DNA of 21,705 nt from Chersky-840 sp036511675. Lineage in GTDB: Bacteria > Actinomycetota > Acidimicrobiia > Acidimicrobiales > UBA8190. A program made the translations under genes and the position numbers. Of the stretch, positions 7,666 through 15,086 are shown piece by piece. Location of the stretch: assembly GCA_036511675.1 (NCBI GenBank), contig DATCBU010000133.1:1-21705 (forward strand), written 5' to 3'. A model generated the notes under the pieces. It was given only the letters and a program-made list of their open reading frames with translations, searched no databases and was not told the origin of the DNA. How positions within the stretch are numbered: position 1 is the first letter of the stretch; every line of letters starts with the position of its first letter.

Positions 7666-7687
7666 TCGAGGCGTACCTTCGCCTCGA
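7666..7687. promoter_or_regulatory. Perfect 8-bp inverted repeat enclosing a -10-like hexamer, candidate operator
   Basis: TCGAGGCG (7666-7673) and CGCCTCGA (7680-7687) are exact complements separated by TACCTT (7674-7679), which fits the TANNNT -10 pattern. It lies in the 228-bp divergent intergenic region, 40 nt before the ATG of the downstream gene. A dimeric repressor bound here would cover the -10. Alternatively it may form a hairpin in the 5' leader if transcription starts further upstream. Confidence 0.45.
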
Positions 7688-7727
7688 GAACGGCCCCCCT
7701 GCCGACACGAGACGGAGAGGCTGCGCC

Positions 7728-8444
7728 ATGCACGAGATGCCAGGTACGCCACCCGTGGCCGGGGTTCCCCCCTGGGCCTCCGCCCCCGAGACCCGACCGA
7801 GCCGCACGCCGCGCTGGCTCAAGCTGGCCGTGGGCGTCGGCGCCGCCGCCGGTGTGGCGGTGGGGGCCACCGCCCTGGCCCAGGCGGCCACCGCTCCGGG
7901 TAGCCCTTCGTCGGACAACGCCGCCAGTGTGGCGGCGTCGACGTCGACCACCACGACCATGCCGGGTGGGCCCCGCGGCTTCAGCGGCCCCGGGCGAATG
8001 CGGGGCGGCATCGGCTTCGGCGGCCTCGGCGGCTTCGGCGGCGGTGCGTTCGGAGGTGGGCCGTTGATCGACGGCCAGTTCACGATCAAGGGCCCCAATG
8101 GCTACGAGACCCTGGCCGAGCGCACGGGGACCGTCTCGTCGGCCACCGACACGTCGGGGAGCACGTGGTCGCTCACGGTGAAGAGCGCGGACGGCACCTC
8201 GGGCACCTTCACCGTCGACTCGGGCACCAGTGTGAACGGCGGCGAGATGGGCATCGGCAGCGTCAAGACCGGGGACACCGTGCTCGTCACGGCGGTGGTG
8301 TCGGGCGACACCGACACCGCCAAGCAGGTCACGGACCAGACCGTGCTCAAGGCCAACGGCGGCACGTGGCGGCCCATGGGTCCGTCGGCGGGCTCCAACA
8401 CCGGGTCGGGCACGCCCTCGGCGTCGCTGACACCCCCCGTCTGA
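7728..8444 (+). CDS. Membrane-anchored or exported glycine-rich protein with a DUF5666-like beta domain
   Basis: A 238-residue protein of unknown function. A Pro-rich N-terminus of about 28 residues is followed by one hydrophobic segment (about 31-54, ending ALAQAAT) that is either a signal peptide or a membrane anchor. Then come a Ser/Thr linker, a glycine-rich stretch (about 93-112, GGIGFGGLGGFGGG type) and a beta-rich domain (about 131-206) containing GTVSSAT, FTVDSGTSVN and TGDTVLVTAVVSG, which resembles the DUF5666 family of small OB-like exported domains; that assignment is from memory of the pattern. The ATG at 7728 is set by GGAGAGG at 7714-7720. The frame upstream of this ATG is open but noncoding-looking. 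Confidence 0.75.
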   Translation: MHEMPGTPPVAGVPPWASAPETRPSRTPRWLKLAVGVGAAAGVAVGATALAQAATAPGSPSSDNAASVAASTSTTTTMPGGPRGFSGPGRMRGGIGFGGLGGFGGGAFGGGPLIDGQFTIKGPNGYETLAERTGTVSSATDTSGSTWSLTVKSADGTSGTFTVDSGTSVNGGEMGIGSVKTGDTVLVTAVVSGDTDTAKQVTDQTVLKANGGTWRPMGPSAGSNTGSGTPSASLTPPV

Positions 8445-8481
8445 GGGCCCCCGGTCAGAGGCCCCGCAGGTCCCAGCCCCG

Positions 8482-8497
8482 CGCTCTACGAAGAGCG
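8482..8497. terminator. Short hairpin at the aarF stop, weak terminator candidate
   Basis: CGCTCT (8482-8487) pairs with AGAGCG (8492-8497) around the loop ACGA. It overlaps the stop codon of the kinase gene and lies 38 nt after the stop of the convergent gene. With six pairs and no T-tract it is only a weak candidate. Confidence 0.25.
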
Positions 8498-10126
8498 GCG
8501 TCCTCGGCGCCGACCGCGTTGGTGGTGCTCGAGGCGACGCCGTATGAGCTCGCGTCGTTCCTGGAGCTCGCGGTAGGTGATGGCGTCGACCGTTTCACCG
8601 ACACCCAGTGAGGCCCGGATGCCGGCCACGTCGAGGGCGGGGATGGTCCCAGGCTCGACCCCCATCTCCATGGCGATGCGATCACCGTGGCGCTCGTGGA
8701 AGTACAGCACGACCTTGACGATCTCGCCGATTACGTCCACGTTGGGCGCCATCACCGCCAGCGCGCCGTCGAGGAAGAGCATGTCCTTCACGTAGAGCAT
8801 GAGCTCCTTGGGCATACGGGCCCCGTAGCCGAGGAGGCCTTTGGTGAGGTTGCGGATCTCGGCGGTGAGCTCCTCGGCGGTGAGGGTGGTGGGGTCGATG
8901 GGCGGGCGATCGAGTCCGAGGTCGCGGATCACGGCGTCGATGTCCACGCCGACGGGCAGGGCCCCGAGGTCGCGCATGGCCGCGATCTGTCCGGGGACGT
9001 CGTTGGCCGAGGCCGTCATCACGAGGCGGAGGAAGGCCAGTCGTCGCGGCTCGTCGAACCGGCCCGTGATGCCGAAGTCGAGGAGGGCCACACGGCCGTC
9101 GGATTGCACGAGGAGGTTGCCGCCGTGCAGGTCCCCGTGGAACACGCCGTAGAGCAACGCCCCCTCGAGGAAGGCGATCAACGCCGCGTGCAGGACCGCC
9201 TCGGTGTCGATGCCCGCGTCGCGCATGGCTTCGGCGTCGCCCCAGGCGAAACCGTCGAGGCGCTCCATGACGAGCACCCGGCGGGTGACGAGCGACGGGT
9301 GCGGTCGGGGGACGACGATGGCGTGCTGATCGGTGTCGGCGAGCACGCGCGCCACGTCGAGCATGTTCTGGGCCTCGAGGCGGAAGTCGAGCTCCTCCAC
9401 GATGGTCTCGCCGAACAGCTCCACCAGCGCGGGAGGGTTGGCCAGGGCGGCCACTGGGATGCGTCCCACCAAGAGCGGTGCGATCCAACTCATGGCGGCG
9501 AGGTCACGGCGCACCAGCGTGGCCACGTCGGGACGCTGCACCTTGACGACGACGGCTTCCCCGCTCTGGAGGCGCGCGGCGTGGACCTGGGCCACCGACG
9601 CCGCCGCGATGGGGGTGCGGTCGAATTCGCTGAACTGCTGCTCCAGGGGCATGCCGAGGTCGGCTTCGACGATGCGGCGGACCACGGCGAAGGGCTCGGC
9701 GGGCACCCGGTCGCGGCACAGGCGGAACTCGGCGACGAGCTCCTCGGGGAAGAGGCCCTCGCCCGAGGACAGGATCTGGCCCAACTTGATGTAGGTGGGC
9801 CCCAGGCGTTCGAAGGCCACGCGCAAGCGGCGCGACAGCCCGGCCCGTGACCGGTGCTGTCCGTGCCGGCGGTCGCCGAGATACCAGCCCGCTAACGCGG
9901 TGCCCAGGATGGCCCCCACCCGGACGACGCGTGACCCCGGGGGGAGCCGGCGCTTGCGGGTGAGTCGCGGCGCCTCGGCCCGGGTCCGCTCCCGGAGCCC
10001 GTCGATCCCCGCGTTCCACGACAGCCGGTCGAGGTCGAGGACCCAGGGCGGATGCGAGGAGAAGGCCCCGAAGGCCAGGTCCGCAGGGTCAGGCCCCGCG
10101 GTCGACCCGCCGGCGGGAATGGTCAT
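8486..10126 (-). CDS. AarF/UbiB (ABC1/ADCK) family atypical kinase
   Basis: A 546-residue member of the atypical kinase family that includes UbiB and ADCK3, which act in isoprenoid-quinone or lipid metabolism; the substrate here cannot be read from the sequence. Visible motifs: the family KxGQ motif in GPTYIKLGQILSS (Lys114, Gln117), the Ala-rich nucleotide loop IAAASVAQVH (about 173-182), Lys195 in VVVKVQRP, the catalytic loop HGDLHGGN (330-337) and the metal-binding DFG at 350-352. A weak hydrophobic segment is present at about 67-83. The ATG at 10126 lies 40 nt after fabF and is preceded by TACGGT 7 nt upstream, so it may have its own leaderless transcript as well as read-through from the fab genes. 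Confidence 0.92.
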   Translation of the reverse strand: MTIPAGGSTAGPDPADLAFGAFSSHPPWVLDLDRLSWNAGIDGLRERTRAEAPRLTRKRRLPPGSRVVRVGAILGTALAGWYLGDRRHGQHRSRAGLSRRLRVAFERLGPTYIKLGQILSSGEGLFPEELVAEFRLCRDRVPAEPFAVVRRIVEADLGMPLEQQFSEFDRTPIAAASVAQVHAARLQSGEAVVVKVQRPDVATLVRRDLAAMSWIAPLLVGRIPVAALANPPALVELFGETIVEELDFRLEAQNMLDVARVLADTDQHAIVVPRPHPSLVTRRVLVMERLDGFAWGDAEAMRDAGIDTEAVLHAALIAFLEGALLYGVFHGDLHGGNLLVQSDGRVALLDFGITGRFDEPRRLAFLRLVMTASANDVPGQIAAMRDLGALPVGVDIDAVIRDLGLDRPPIDPTTLTAEELTAEIRNLTKGLLGYGARMPKELMLYVKDMLFLDGALAVMAPNVDVIGEIVKVVLYFHERHGDRIAMEMGVEPGTIPALDVAGIRASLGVGETVDAITYRELQERRELIRRRLEHHQRGRRRGRRSS

Positions 10127-10133
10127 CGTGTCG

Positions 10134-10139
10134 ACCGTA
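10134..10139 (-). promoter_or_regulatory. Candidate -10 element for leaderless transcription of the aarF-like gene
   Basis: On the minus strand TACGGT (TANNNT) is followed by 7 nt and then the ATG. No Shine-Dalgarno site precedes the ATG. The layout is the same as at trpC and polA. It lies in the 40-bp gap after fabF. Confidence 0.4.
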
Positions 10140-10166
10140 CCGTGCCCCAGGGGGCATTCGGTCCGC

Positions 10167-11369
10167 TCAGGCGGGGGGAGGGCCGATGACGAGGCAGCCG
10201 TTGTGACCGCCGAACCCGAAGGAGTTCGACAGCGCCGGAGCCGGTTCCCAGGGCCGTGCCTGGCCGTGGACCACGTCGAGATGGATCTCGGGGTCGGGCT
10301 GCTCGTAGCCGGCGGTGGGCGGGATGAGACGGCGGTCGATGCTGAGTGTGGTGGCCACGGCCTCGATCGCCCCGGCTCCACCCAACGCGTGCCCGGTGAC
10401 ACCCTTGATGGAGGTGACGGGAGGCGCCGTTGCGCCGAAAACCTTCTCGATGGCCTGGGACTCGGCCAGGTCGTTGAGGGGGGTGGAGGTGCCGTGGGCG
10501 TTGATGTGGCCGACGTCGGCGGCCGACACCCCGGCGTCGGCGAGCGCCAGCTCCATGCAGGCCGCGGCCCCGTTTCCCCCGGGGGCGGGCGCGGTGATGT
10601 GGTGGGCGTCGGCGGTCGATCCCGCCCCCAAGAGCTCGGCGTAGATGCGCGCCCCGCGGCGGCGGGCGTGGTCGAGGTCCTCGAGCACGAGGGCGGCCCC
10701 ACCTTCGGCACACACGAAACCGTCCCGTCGGACATCGAAAGGTCGGGACATCCCCGCGCTCGACAGCGCCGTCATGTTCCCGAAGGCCGCCATGCCGATC
10801 CCCACCATGGCGGCCTCGGCCCCTCCGCCGATGGTGACGTCACAGCGGCCCGTCGCCACCAGACGAGCCGCGGCCGCGATGGCGTGAGTTCCCGCCGCGC
10901 ACGCCGTGGCGATGGTCTCGCACGGGCCGTGGAATCCGGCGTGCATCGAGACGTGGGCCGCCCCCGCGTTCACCATCATCATGGGGATCAGAAACGGCGA
11001 CACCCGGCGCGGCCCCTTCTCGTGGAACACGCCGATCTGCTCCTGCAGCGTCTCGAGGCCGCCCACGCCTGTGGCGAAGACGACACCGGAGCGATCCGGA
11101 TCTGCACCGATCTCGCCCGCGTCGACAAGGGCCATGTCGGCGGCCGCCACCGAGAACTGGGCGAAGCGGTCGACGCGACGGACCTCTTTGGGGCCGAACC
11201 AGGCGGTGGGGTCGAATCCCTCCACCCGGCGTTCCCCGTCGGGCGCCGGCTTCTGCAGGCCGTCCCAAAAAGCGTCGAGGCCGATCCCGCAGCACGAGAC
11301 CACGCCCATGCCGGTGACGACGACCCGCCGCCCCTCGACGGGCCCGTCGGGCCCGACGCCCAAGAGCAT
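10167..11369 (-). CDS. fabF: Beta-ketoacyl-[acyl-carrier-protein] synthase II
   Basis: Condenses malonyl-ACP with a growing acyl-ACP in type II fatty-acid synthesis. A 400-residue thiolase-fold protein with catalytic Cys157 in TACAAGTHAI, His292 in NAHGTSTPLND, and Lys322 and His327 in IKGVTGHALGGAG; the C-terminal NSFGFGGHN is intact. The usual KSxxGHxxGAAG reads KGVTGHALGGAG here, a mild variation. The ATG at 11369 overlaps the acpP stop by one base (TGATG), so translation is probably coupled to acpP. A Mycobacterium-type KasA is an alternative name; I use the general family symbol. Confidence 0.94.
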   Translation of the reverse strand: MLLGVGPDGPVEGRRVVVTGMGVVSCCGIGLDAFWDGLQKPAPDGERRVEGFDPTAWFGPKEVRRVDRFAQFSVAAADMALVDAGEIGADPDRSGVVFATGVGGLETLQEQIGVFHEKGPRRVSPFLIPMMMVNAGAAHVSMHAGFHGPCETIATACAAGTHAIAAAARLVATGRCDVTIGGGAEAAMVGIGMAAFGNMTALSSAGMSRPFDVRRDGFVCAEGGAALVLEDLDHARRRGARIYAELLGAGSTADAHHITAPAPGGNGAAACMELALADAGVSAADVGHINAHGTSTPLNDLAESQAIEKVFGATAPPVTSIKGVTGHALGGAGAIEAVATTLSIDRRLIPPTAGYEQPDPEIHLDVVHGQARPWEPAPALSNSFGFGGHNGCLVIGPPPA

Positions 11370-11608
11370 CAGAGCTTGGCGGAGATCAGATCGTAGGCTT
11401 GGCCGACGGTCTCGATGCCTTCGAGCTCGGACTCGTCGACGGTGACGTCGAAGGCCTCCTCGAGAGCCATGACGAGCTCCACGAGGTCGAGGCTGTCGGC
11501 ATCGAGGTCGTCGCCGAAGCGGGCCTCGGGCACGACTTTGTCCGCCGGTACCTGCAACACGTCGATCGCACACGCCTTGAACTTGTCGAAGCTGGCGGCG
11601 TCGGGCAC
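11369..11608 (-). CDS. acpP: Acyl carrier protein
   Basis: A 79-residue acidic carrier that holds the growing acyl chain on 4'-phosphopantetheine. Ser39 in DADSLDLVELVMALE is the attachment site; the rest is the normal four-helix pattern ending in AYDLISAKL. The start is GTG at 11606-11608 with a perfect AGGAGG 5 nt upstream, the strongest ribosome-binding site in this operon. It follows a 112-nt gap after fabG, the only long gap between fabD and fabF, and overlaps fabF at TGATG. The gap and strong site fit the need for more ACP than enzyme. Confidence 0.96.
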   Translation of the reverse strand: MPDAASFDKFKACAIDVLQVPADKVVPEARFGDDLDADSLDLVELVMALEEAFDVTVDESELEGIETVGQAYDLISAKL

Positions 11609-11617
11609 TGCTTCCTC

Positions 11618-11665
11618 CTAATCGCGTCGCGTCCCGGTCGCCCGGGCCTTGTCGGTCGTTTCCAT
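11618..11665 (-). other. Possible 15-codon ORF whose stop overlaps the acpP ribosome-binding site
   Basis: An ATG at 11663-11665 opens METTDKARATGTRRD and ends in TAG at 11618-11620; the AG of that stop is the first two bases of the AGGAGG serving acpP. If translated, its ribosomes would end on the acpP initiation site. No good ribosome-binding site precedes it, so it may be chance. Confidence 0.25.
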
Positions 11666-11672
11666 GATCTGG

Positions 11673-11706
11673 GGGCTCCCGTCACGACGGTGCCGTCCGT
11701 GAGCCC
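11673..11706 (-). promoter_or_regulatory. Hairpin in the fabG-acpP gap
   Basis: GGGCTC (11673-11678) pairs with GAGCCC (11701-11706), and the inside contains a second inverted repeat GACGG-TG-CCGTC (11686-11697), so the RNA can form a long interrupted stem. It begins 15 nt after the fabG stop and ends about 65 nt before the acpP start. It could be an mRNA processing or stability element, or a weak terminator; there is no T-tract. Confidence 0.4.
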
Positions 11707-11720
11707 ATGAGCACCTCACA

Positions 11721-12485
11721 TCACATCCCCATGGCCAGGCCACCGTCCACCGGGAGGACCGCCCCGGTGATGTAGGCGGCGTCCTCGGAGGCGAGAAAAG
11801 CCACTGCCCCCGCAACATCGGCGGGGCTCGCCCTGCGGCCCAACGGCACCAACGCCAGGAGCTGCTCCACGCGCTCTTCTCCCAGGCTGGCGATCATATC
11901 CGTGTCGACCACACCGGGCGCGACAACGTTCACCGTGATCCCGCGACTCCCGACCTCGCGCGCCAGGGAACGGGCCAGGCCCACGAGCCCCGCTTTGGCG
12001 GCGCCGTAGTTGACCTGGCCGGGGGATCCGAAGAAGGCGACGATCGACGACACCAGGACGATCCGACCCCGATGGGCCCGCACCATGGGCCCGATGGCTC
12101 GGCGCACGACCCGGTAGACACCCGAAAGATTGGTGTCGAGGACCTCGTCCCACGCCTCCTCCTTCATGCGCAGGAGCAAGGTGTCCTTGGTCACCCCGGC
12201 GTTGGCCACGAGGACCTCGACGGGGCCGAAGGCCTGTTCCACGGCCACGAAGGCCGATTCGACCTGGGCGGGGTCGCGGACGTCGCACGGCACGGCCAAG
12301 AGGTCGGTGCAATGGGCCGCGGGCCCCGTCGGGTCCGGAGGGGGCGAGGTCTTGTAGGTGATCACCACCTGGTCGCCGAGTGCCTGGAAGCGCCGTGCGC
12401 ACCCGAGGCCGATGCCTCGTGAACCACCGGTGACCAAGACCACCCGTCCGGGAGCCGCCTGGGCCGGCGTGGCCGTGGTGCTCAT
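11721..12485 (-). CDS. fabG: 3-oxoacyl-[acyl-carrier-protein] reductase
   Basis: NADPH-dependent reduction of 3-ketoacyl-ACP, the second step of each elongation cycle. A 254-residue short-chain dehydrogenase: TGGSRGIG (19-26) binds the cofactor, NAG at 95-97, Asn119 and the catalytic Ser147, Tyr160 and Lys164 in VNYGAAKAG are present, and AYITGAVLPVDGG is the usual C-terminus. A loop of about 10 residues rich in Pro and Thr (about 46-58) after the second strand is longer than usual. The ATG at 12485 overlaps the fabH stop (ATGA). Operon position makes FabG more likely than another SDR. Confidence 0.94.
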   Translation of the reverse strand: MSTTATPAQAAPGRVVLVTGGSRGIGLGCARRFQALGDQVVITYKTSPPPDPTGPAAHCTDLLAVPCDVRDPAQVESAFVAVEQAFGPVEVLVANAGVTKDTLLLRMKEEAWDEVLDTNLSGVYRVVRRAIGPMVRAHRGRIVLVSSIVAFFGSPGQVNYGAAKAGLVGLARSLAREVGSRGITVNVVAPGVVDTDMIASLGEERVEQLLALVPLGRRASPADVAGAVAFLASEDAAYITGAVLPVDGGLAMGM

Positions 12486-13429
12486 CGTCCGCCGGTGTCG
12501 ACGGTCCAGCGCACCAGCGTGCTGGCCCACGCCATCCCAGCCCCGAAGCCCGACATGAGGACGCGGTCTCCCGGGCCCAGGCGTCCGGCGTCGGCAGCAT
12601 CAGCGAGGGCGAGAGGGATCGAGGCGCTCGAGGTGTTGCCCATCCGGTCCACGACGACGGCCACGCGCTCCATGGGGATGCCCAGACGCGACGCGGCGGC
12701 CTCGATGATGCGCAGGTTGGCTTGATGGGGGACGAACAGGGCGACGTCATCGGGGGTGAGCTTGGCGCGCTCGAGCGCGTTGGTGGCCGAGTCGACGGTG
12801 ATCCGCACGGCGCGACGGAAGACCTCCTTGCCCTCCATCTGCATGTACCCGCCGTGGGCACACGTCAGAAGATCGTGGGCGCTCCCGTCGACTCCGAGGT
12901 CGACCGCCAGCAGACCGTCGAGGTCGCTGGCCTCGAGCACCACCGCTGCGGCCCCGTCGGCGAAGAGCACGGCCGTGGCCCGGTCATCGGGATCGGTGAG
13001 CAGCGAGACGCAATCCGCACCGACGAGCAGCACCCGATGGGCCGCTCCGGAGCTGACGGCTCCGTGGGCGGCCACCAGCGCGTACACGAACCCGGCGCAC
13101 GCGGCGTTGACATCGAAGGCCCCGCCCGACAGGCCCAGGGCGTAGTGCACCGCCGCCGACGTGGCCGGCACGGCCAGGTCGGGGGTGCAGGTGGCGAGCA
13201 CGAGCAGGTCGACCTGGTCTGGCGCCAACCCTGCGCACTCGAGGGCCCGGCGTCCGGCGTCGGTGGCCAAAGACGACACCGTGCCCCCGATGCGTCGCTC
13301 GCGAATGCCCGAACGCGTGACGATCCATTCGTCGGTGGTGTCGAGGCGCGCTTCGAGCTGGGCGTTGGTGACGACGGTGTCGGGCAGGGCACTGCCCCAC
13401 CCGGTGATCACCGCCCCGGTGGGGCTCAC
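12482..13429 (-). CDS. fabH: Beta-ketoacyl-[acyl-carrier-protein] synthase III
   Basis: Starts fatty-acid synthesis by condensing an acyl-CoA with malonyl-ACP. A 315-residue protein with the complete KAS III triad: Cys111 in NAACAGF, His235 in VPHQANLRI, Asn265 in GNTSSASIP. The N-terminal TDEWIVTRSGIRERRI is the classic FabH signature. GTG start at 13429, overlapping the fabD stop as GTGA; the stop overlaps fabG as ATGA. Primer preference (acetyl or branched) cannot be judged from sequence alone. Confidence 0.96.
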   Translation of the reverse strand: MSPTGAVITGWGSALPDTVVTNAQLEARLDTTDEWIVTRSGIRERRIGGTVSSLATDAGRRALECAGLAPDQVDLLVLATCTPDLAVPATSAAVHYALGLSGGAFDVNAACAGFVYALVAAHGAVSSGAAHRVLLVGADCVSLLTDPDDRATAVLFADGAAAVVLEASDLDGLLAVDLGVDGSAHDLLTCAHGGYMQMEGKEVFRRAVRITVDSATNALERAKLTPDDVALFVPHQANLRIIEAAASRLGIPMERVAVVVDRMGNTSSASIPLALADAADAGRLGPGDRVLMSGFGAGMAWASTLVRWTVDTGGR

Positions 13430-14670
13430 GCGCCGCCGGCCTGCACGCGTAGCCAGGCGATGGGCTCGCCCGCGGCGACGCGCTCGCCGGGATGGGCCAG
13501 GAAGCCGACCACCATCCCCGCGAAGGGGGTGCGGACCTCGACGGCACCCACCGTGCCCAGCAGATCGCCCACCGACACCGGAGCGCCGTCGGTGCCCGGG
13601 ACGTCGCTGCCGTCGGGAGCGAGCCCGCCCGGTCCTGGCGCGGCCAGACCGGCGACGGGCTCGAACACACCGGCCGCGGGCGAGATGACCACCCGCTCAG
13701 AGGTGTAGAGGTGCTCCCCCTGATGGGCGGCGGCATAGGCGTTCCACGTCTCGCTCCCGGCGATGGCGTTGACGAGGGTGTCGAGATCGTCGGGGGTGGC
13801 CACCGAGCTGGCCAGGGCGTCGGGGAGGGTGCGCCGGGCGAGGCCCGTGAGCACCCCGCCGGTCCCGACTTCGACGAACCGGGTGGCACCGAGCCCCTCG
13901 AGGGTCTCGAGGCTCTGACGCCAGCGCACCGGGCTGCACAGCTGCGCCGACAACAATCCGGGCCACTCCTCCGCCGTAGTGTGGGCGCGGGCGTCGACGT
14001 TGGCAACGACGGGGATCTCGGGCACGGTGAAGGCCGCGCTGGCCAGGGACTTCCGGAGCCACGATCGTGCCGGGGCCATCAGCGTGGTGTGGAAGGCCCC
14101 GGCCACGGGGATGGCGATCACTTTGCGGGCGCCGAGCTCCTTGGCGATGGCGCCGGCGCGCGCTACGGCTTCGGCCGTGCCGGCGATTACGACCTGGCCG
14201 GGCGCGTTGTAGTTGGCCACCCACACCTCGCCTTCGGCCCGCTGGCACGCGGCCTCGACGGCGTCGTCGTCCGCGCCCATCACCGCCGCCATCGTCCCGG
14301 GGTGCTCCTCCGCCGCGTTGTGCATGGCTTCGCCCCGTTCGATCACGAGGCGCACGCCTTCCTCGAAGCCCAGGGCGCCGCTGGCGGCCAGGGCGGTGTA
14401 CTCGCCCAGGCTGTGGCCCGCGCACAAGCGGGGCTCGATACCGACCCGCTCGATGGCGTCGAGGACCACGAGGCTGAGGACGAACGTGGCCAGCTGCGCG
14501 TTGGCGCTGAGGGTGAGCTCGTCCTGATCGACCTCGAGCAGCAGACGGGCGACGTCGCGGCCGGCGATGGCCGAGGCCTCTTCGACGACCTCCCACGAGG
14601 GGTGTTCCCGCCAGGCGCGACCCATGCCGGGTCGCTGGGATCCCTGACCCGGGAAGGTGAACGCCAGCAC
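13426..14670 (-). CDS. fabD: Malonyl-CoA:ACP transacylase with a C-terminal biotinyl/lipoyl-like domain lacking the lysine motif
   Basis: Transfers malonyl from CoA to ACP. Residues 1-310 are a standard FabD: FTFPGQGSQ at the start, nucleophile Ser87 in GHSLGEY, catalytic His194 in AGAFHT. FabD is usually about 300-320 residues; this one is 414. The extra C-terminus (about 327-409, DNA 13426-13692) reads like a carrier barrel-sandwich domain: VVISPAAGVFEPV, then VSVGDLLG, VEVRTPFAGMVVGFLAH and GERVAAGEPIAWL. It matches both halves of the BCCP fold, but the EAMKM hairpin that carries biotin is missing and there is no lysine in the domain. The GTG at 14670 is set by GAGGAG five bases upstream; an upstream in-frame GTG at 14724 is less likely. 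First gene of the fab operon. Confidence 0.93.
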   Translation of the reverse strand: MLAFTFPGQGSQRPGMGRAWREHPSWEVVEEASAIAGRDVARLLLEVDQDELTLSANAQLATFVLSLVVLDAIERVGIEPRLCAGHSLGEYTALAASGALGFEEGVRLVIERGEAMHNAAEEHPGTMAAVMGADDDAVEAACQRAEGEVWVANYNAPGQVVIAGTAEAVARAGAIAKELGARKVIAIPVAGAFHTTLMAPARSWLRKSLASAAFTVPEIPVVANVDARAHTTAEEWPGLLSAQLCSPVRWRQSLETLEGLGATRFVEVGTGGVLTGLARRTLPDALASSVATPDDLDTLVNAIAGSETWNAYAAAHQGEHLYTSERVVISPAAGVFEPVAGLAAPGPGGLAPDGSDVPGTDGAPVSVGDLLGTVGAVEVRTPFAGMVVGFLAHPGERVAAGEPIAWLRVQAGGA

Positions 14671-14927
14671 TCGGACTCCTCTTCTTCGCGTACCGATCGA
14701 ACGGGGGTGGCCCCAGGGTGACACGATCGGAGCGCCAGGTCACGTTACCGGCAGGTCATGACGAGTCCGCTCGCGCCCAGCTAACACTTGGGACCGATGA
14801 TCGATCGAGGGTCTGCGCAACAGGCGACGAGCGACCGAGACGCGGCGTCACACGTGATCGTCGACCGTGAGAGACCCTATGCGAGAGATACGCCCGCTCC
14901 CTTCTGCCCGGTAGCATCCAAAGACGC
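14671..14927. promoter_or_regulatory. Divergent region between fabD and tRNA-Leu, with weak -10 candidates
   Basis: This 257-bp region should hold promoters for the fab operon (minus) and the tRNA (plus). For fabD, TAACGT on the minus strand (14742-14747) is a -10-like hexamer that would give a leader of about 65 nt. No convincing -35 lies before it. I see no recognisable operator for a fatty-acid regulator. Confidence 0.3.
14912..14917 (+). promoter_or_regulatory. Candidate -10 element for tRNA-Leu
   Basis: TAGCAT (TANNNT) ends 10 nt before the first base of the tRNA, so the precursor would have a leader of only a few bases. No good -35 hexamer is found at 17-18 nt. Confidence 0.35.
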
Positions 14928-15011
14928 GCCCGAGTGGGGGAATAGGCAGACCCGAAGGCCTCAAAAGCCTTTGTTCGCAAGGACGTGCGGGTTCGAGTCC
15001 CGCCTCGGGCA
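14928..15011 (+). tRNA. tRNA-Leu (anticodon CAA)
   Basis: An 84-nt class II tRNA that decodes UUG. The acceptor arms GCCCGAG (14928-14934) and CTCGGGC (15004-15010) pair fully, with discriminator A at 15011. The anticodon stem AAGGC/GCCTT encloses the loop CTCAAAA with anticodon CAA at 14962-14964. The long variable arm (TGTTC-GCAA-GGACG region) is typical of Leu, and the T-arm is GCGGG-TTCGAGT-CCCGC. The 3' CCA is not encoded. UUG is a rare leucine codon in DNA this GC-rich. Confidence 0.96.
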
Positions 15012-15086
15012 CGATGGGCGGGGCTGGCGCACCGTAGCGAACAGGTGTTTGGGCACGGGCCGCACTCGACAGGGCCGCGGGTCACC

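Noticed and set aside
6981..7727. N-terminal extension of the glycine-rich protein back to 6981
   Set aside because: It overlaps the divergent gene and its promoter region; the ATG at 7728 has a good ribosome-binding site.
7500..7733. N-terminal extension of the LAFTG protein to 7733
   Set aside because: The ATG at 7499 has a strong ribosome-binding site and is followed directly by a signal peptide; the extension would bury that signal.
10127..10735. N-terminal extension of the aarF-like gene to 10735
   Set aside because: The extension overlaps fabF in another frame and is low-complexity; the family start fits the ATG at 10126.
9795..11396. 533-codon open frame on the plus strand opposite aarF, fabF and acpP
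   Set aside because: Shadow of three real genes; composition is Gly/Arg/Asp-rich with no domain.
13426..13692. FabD C-terminal domain as a working biotin carrier
   Set aside because: There is no AMKM-like motif and no lysine in the domain, so biotinylation is not possible.
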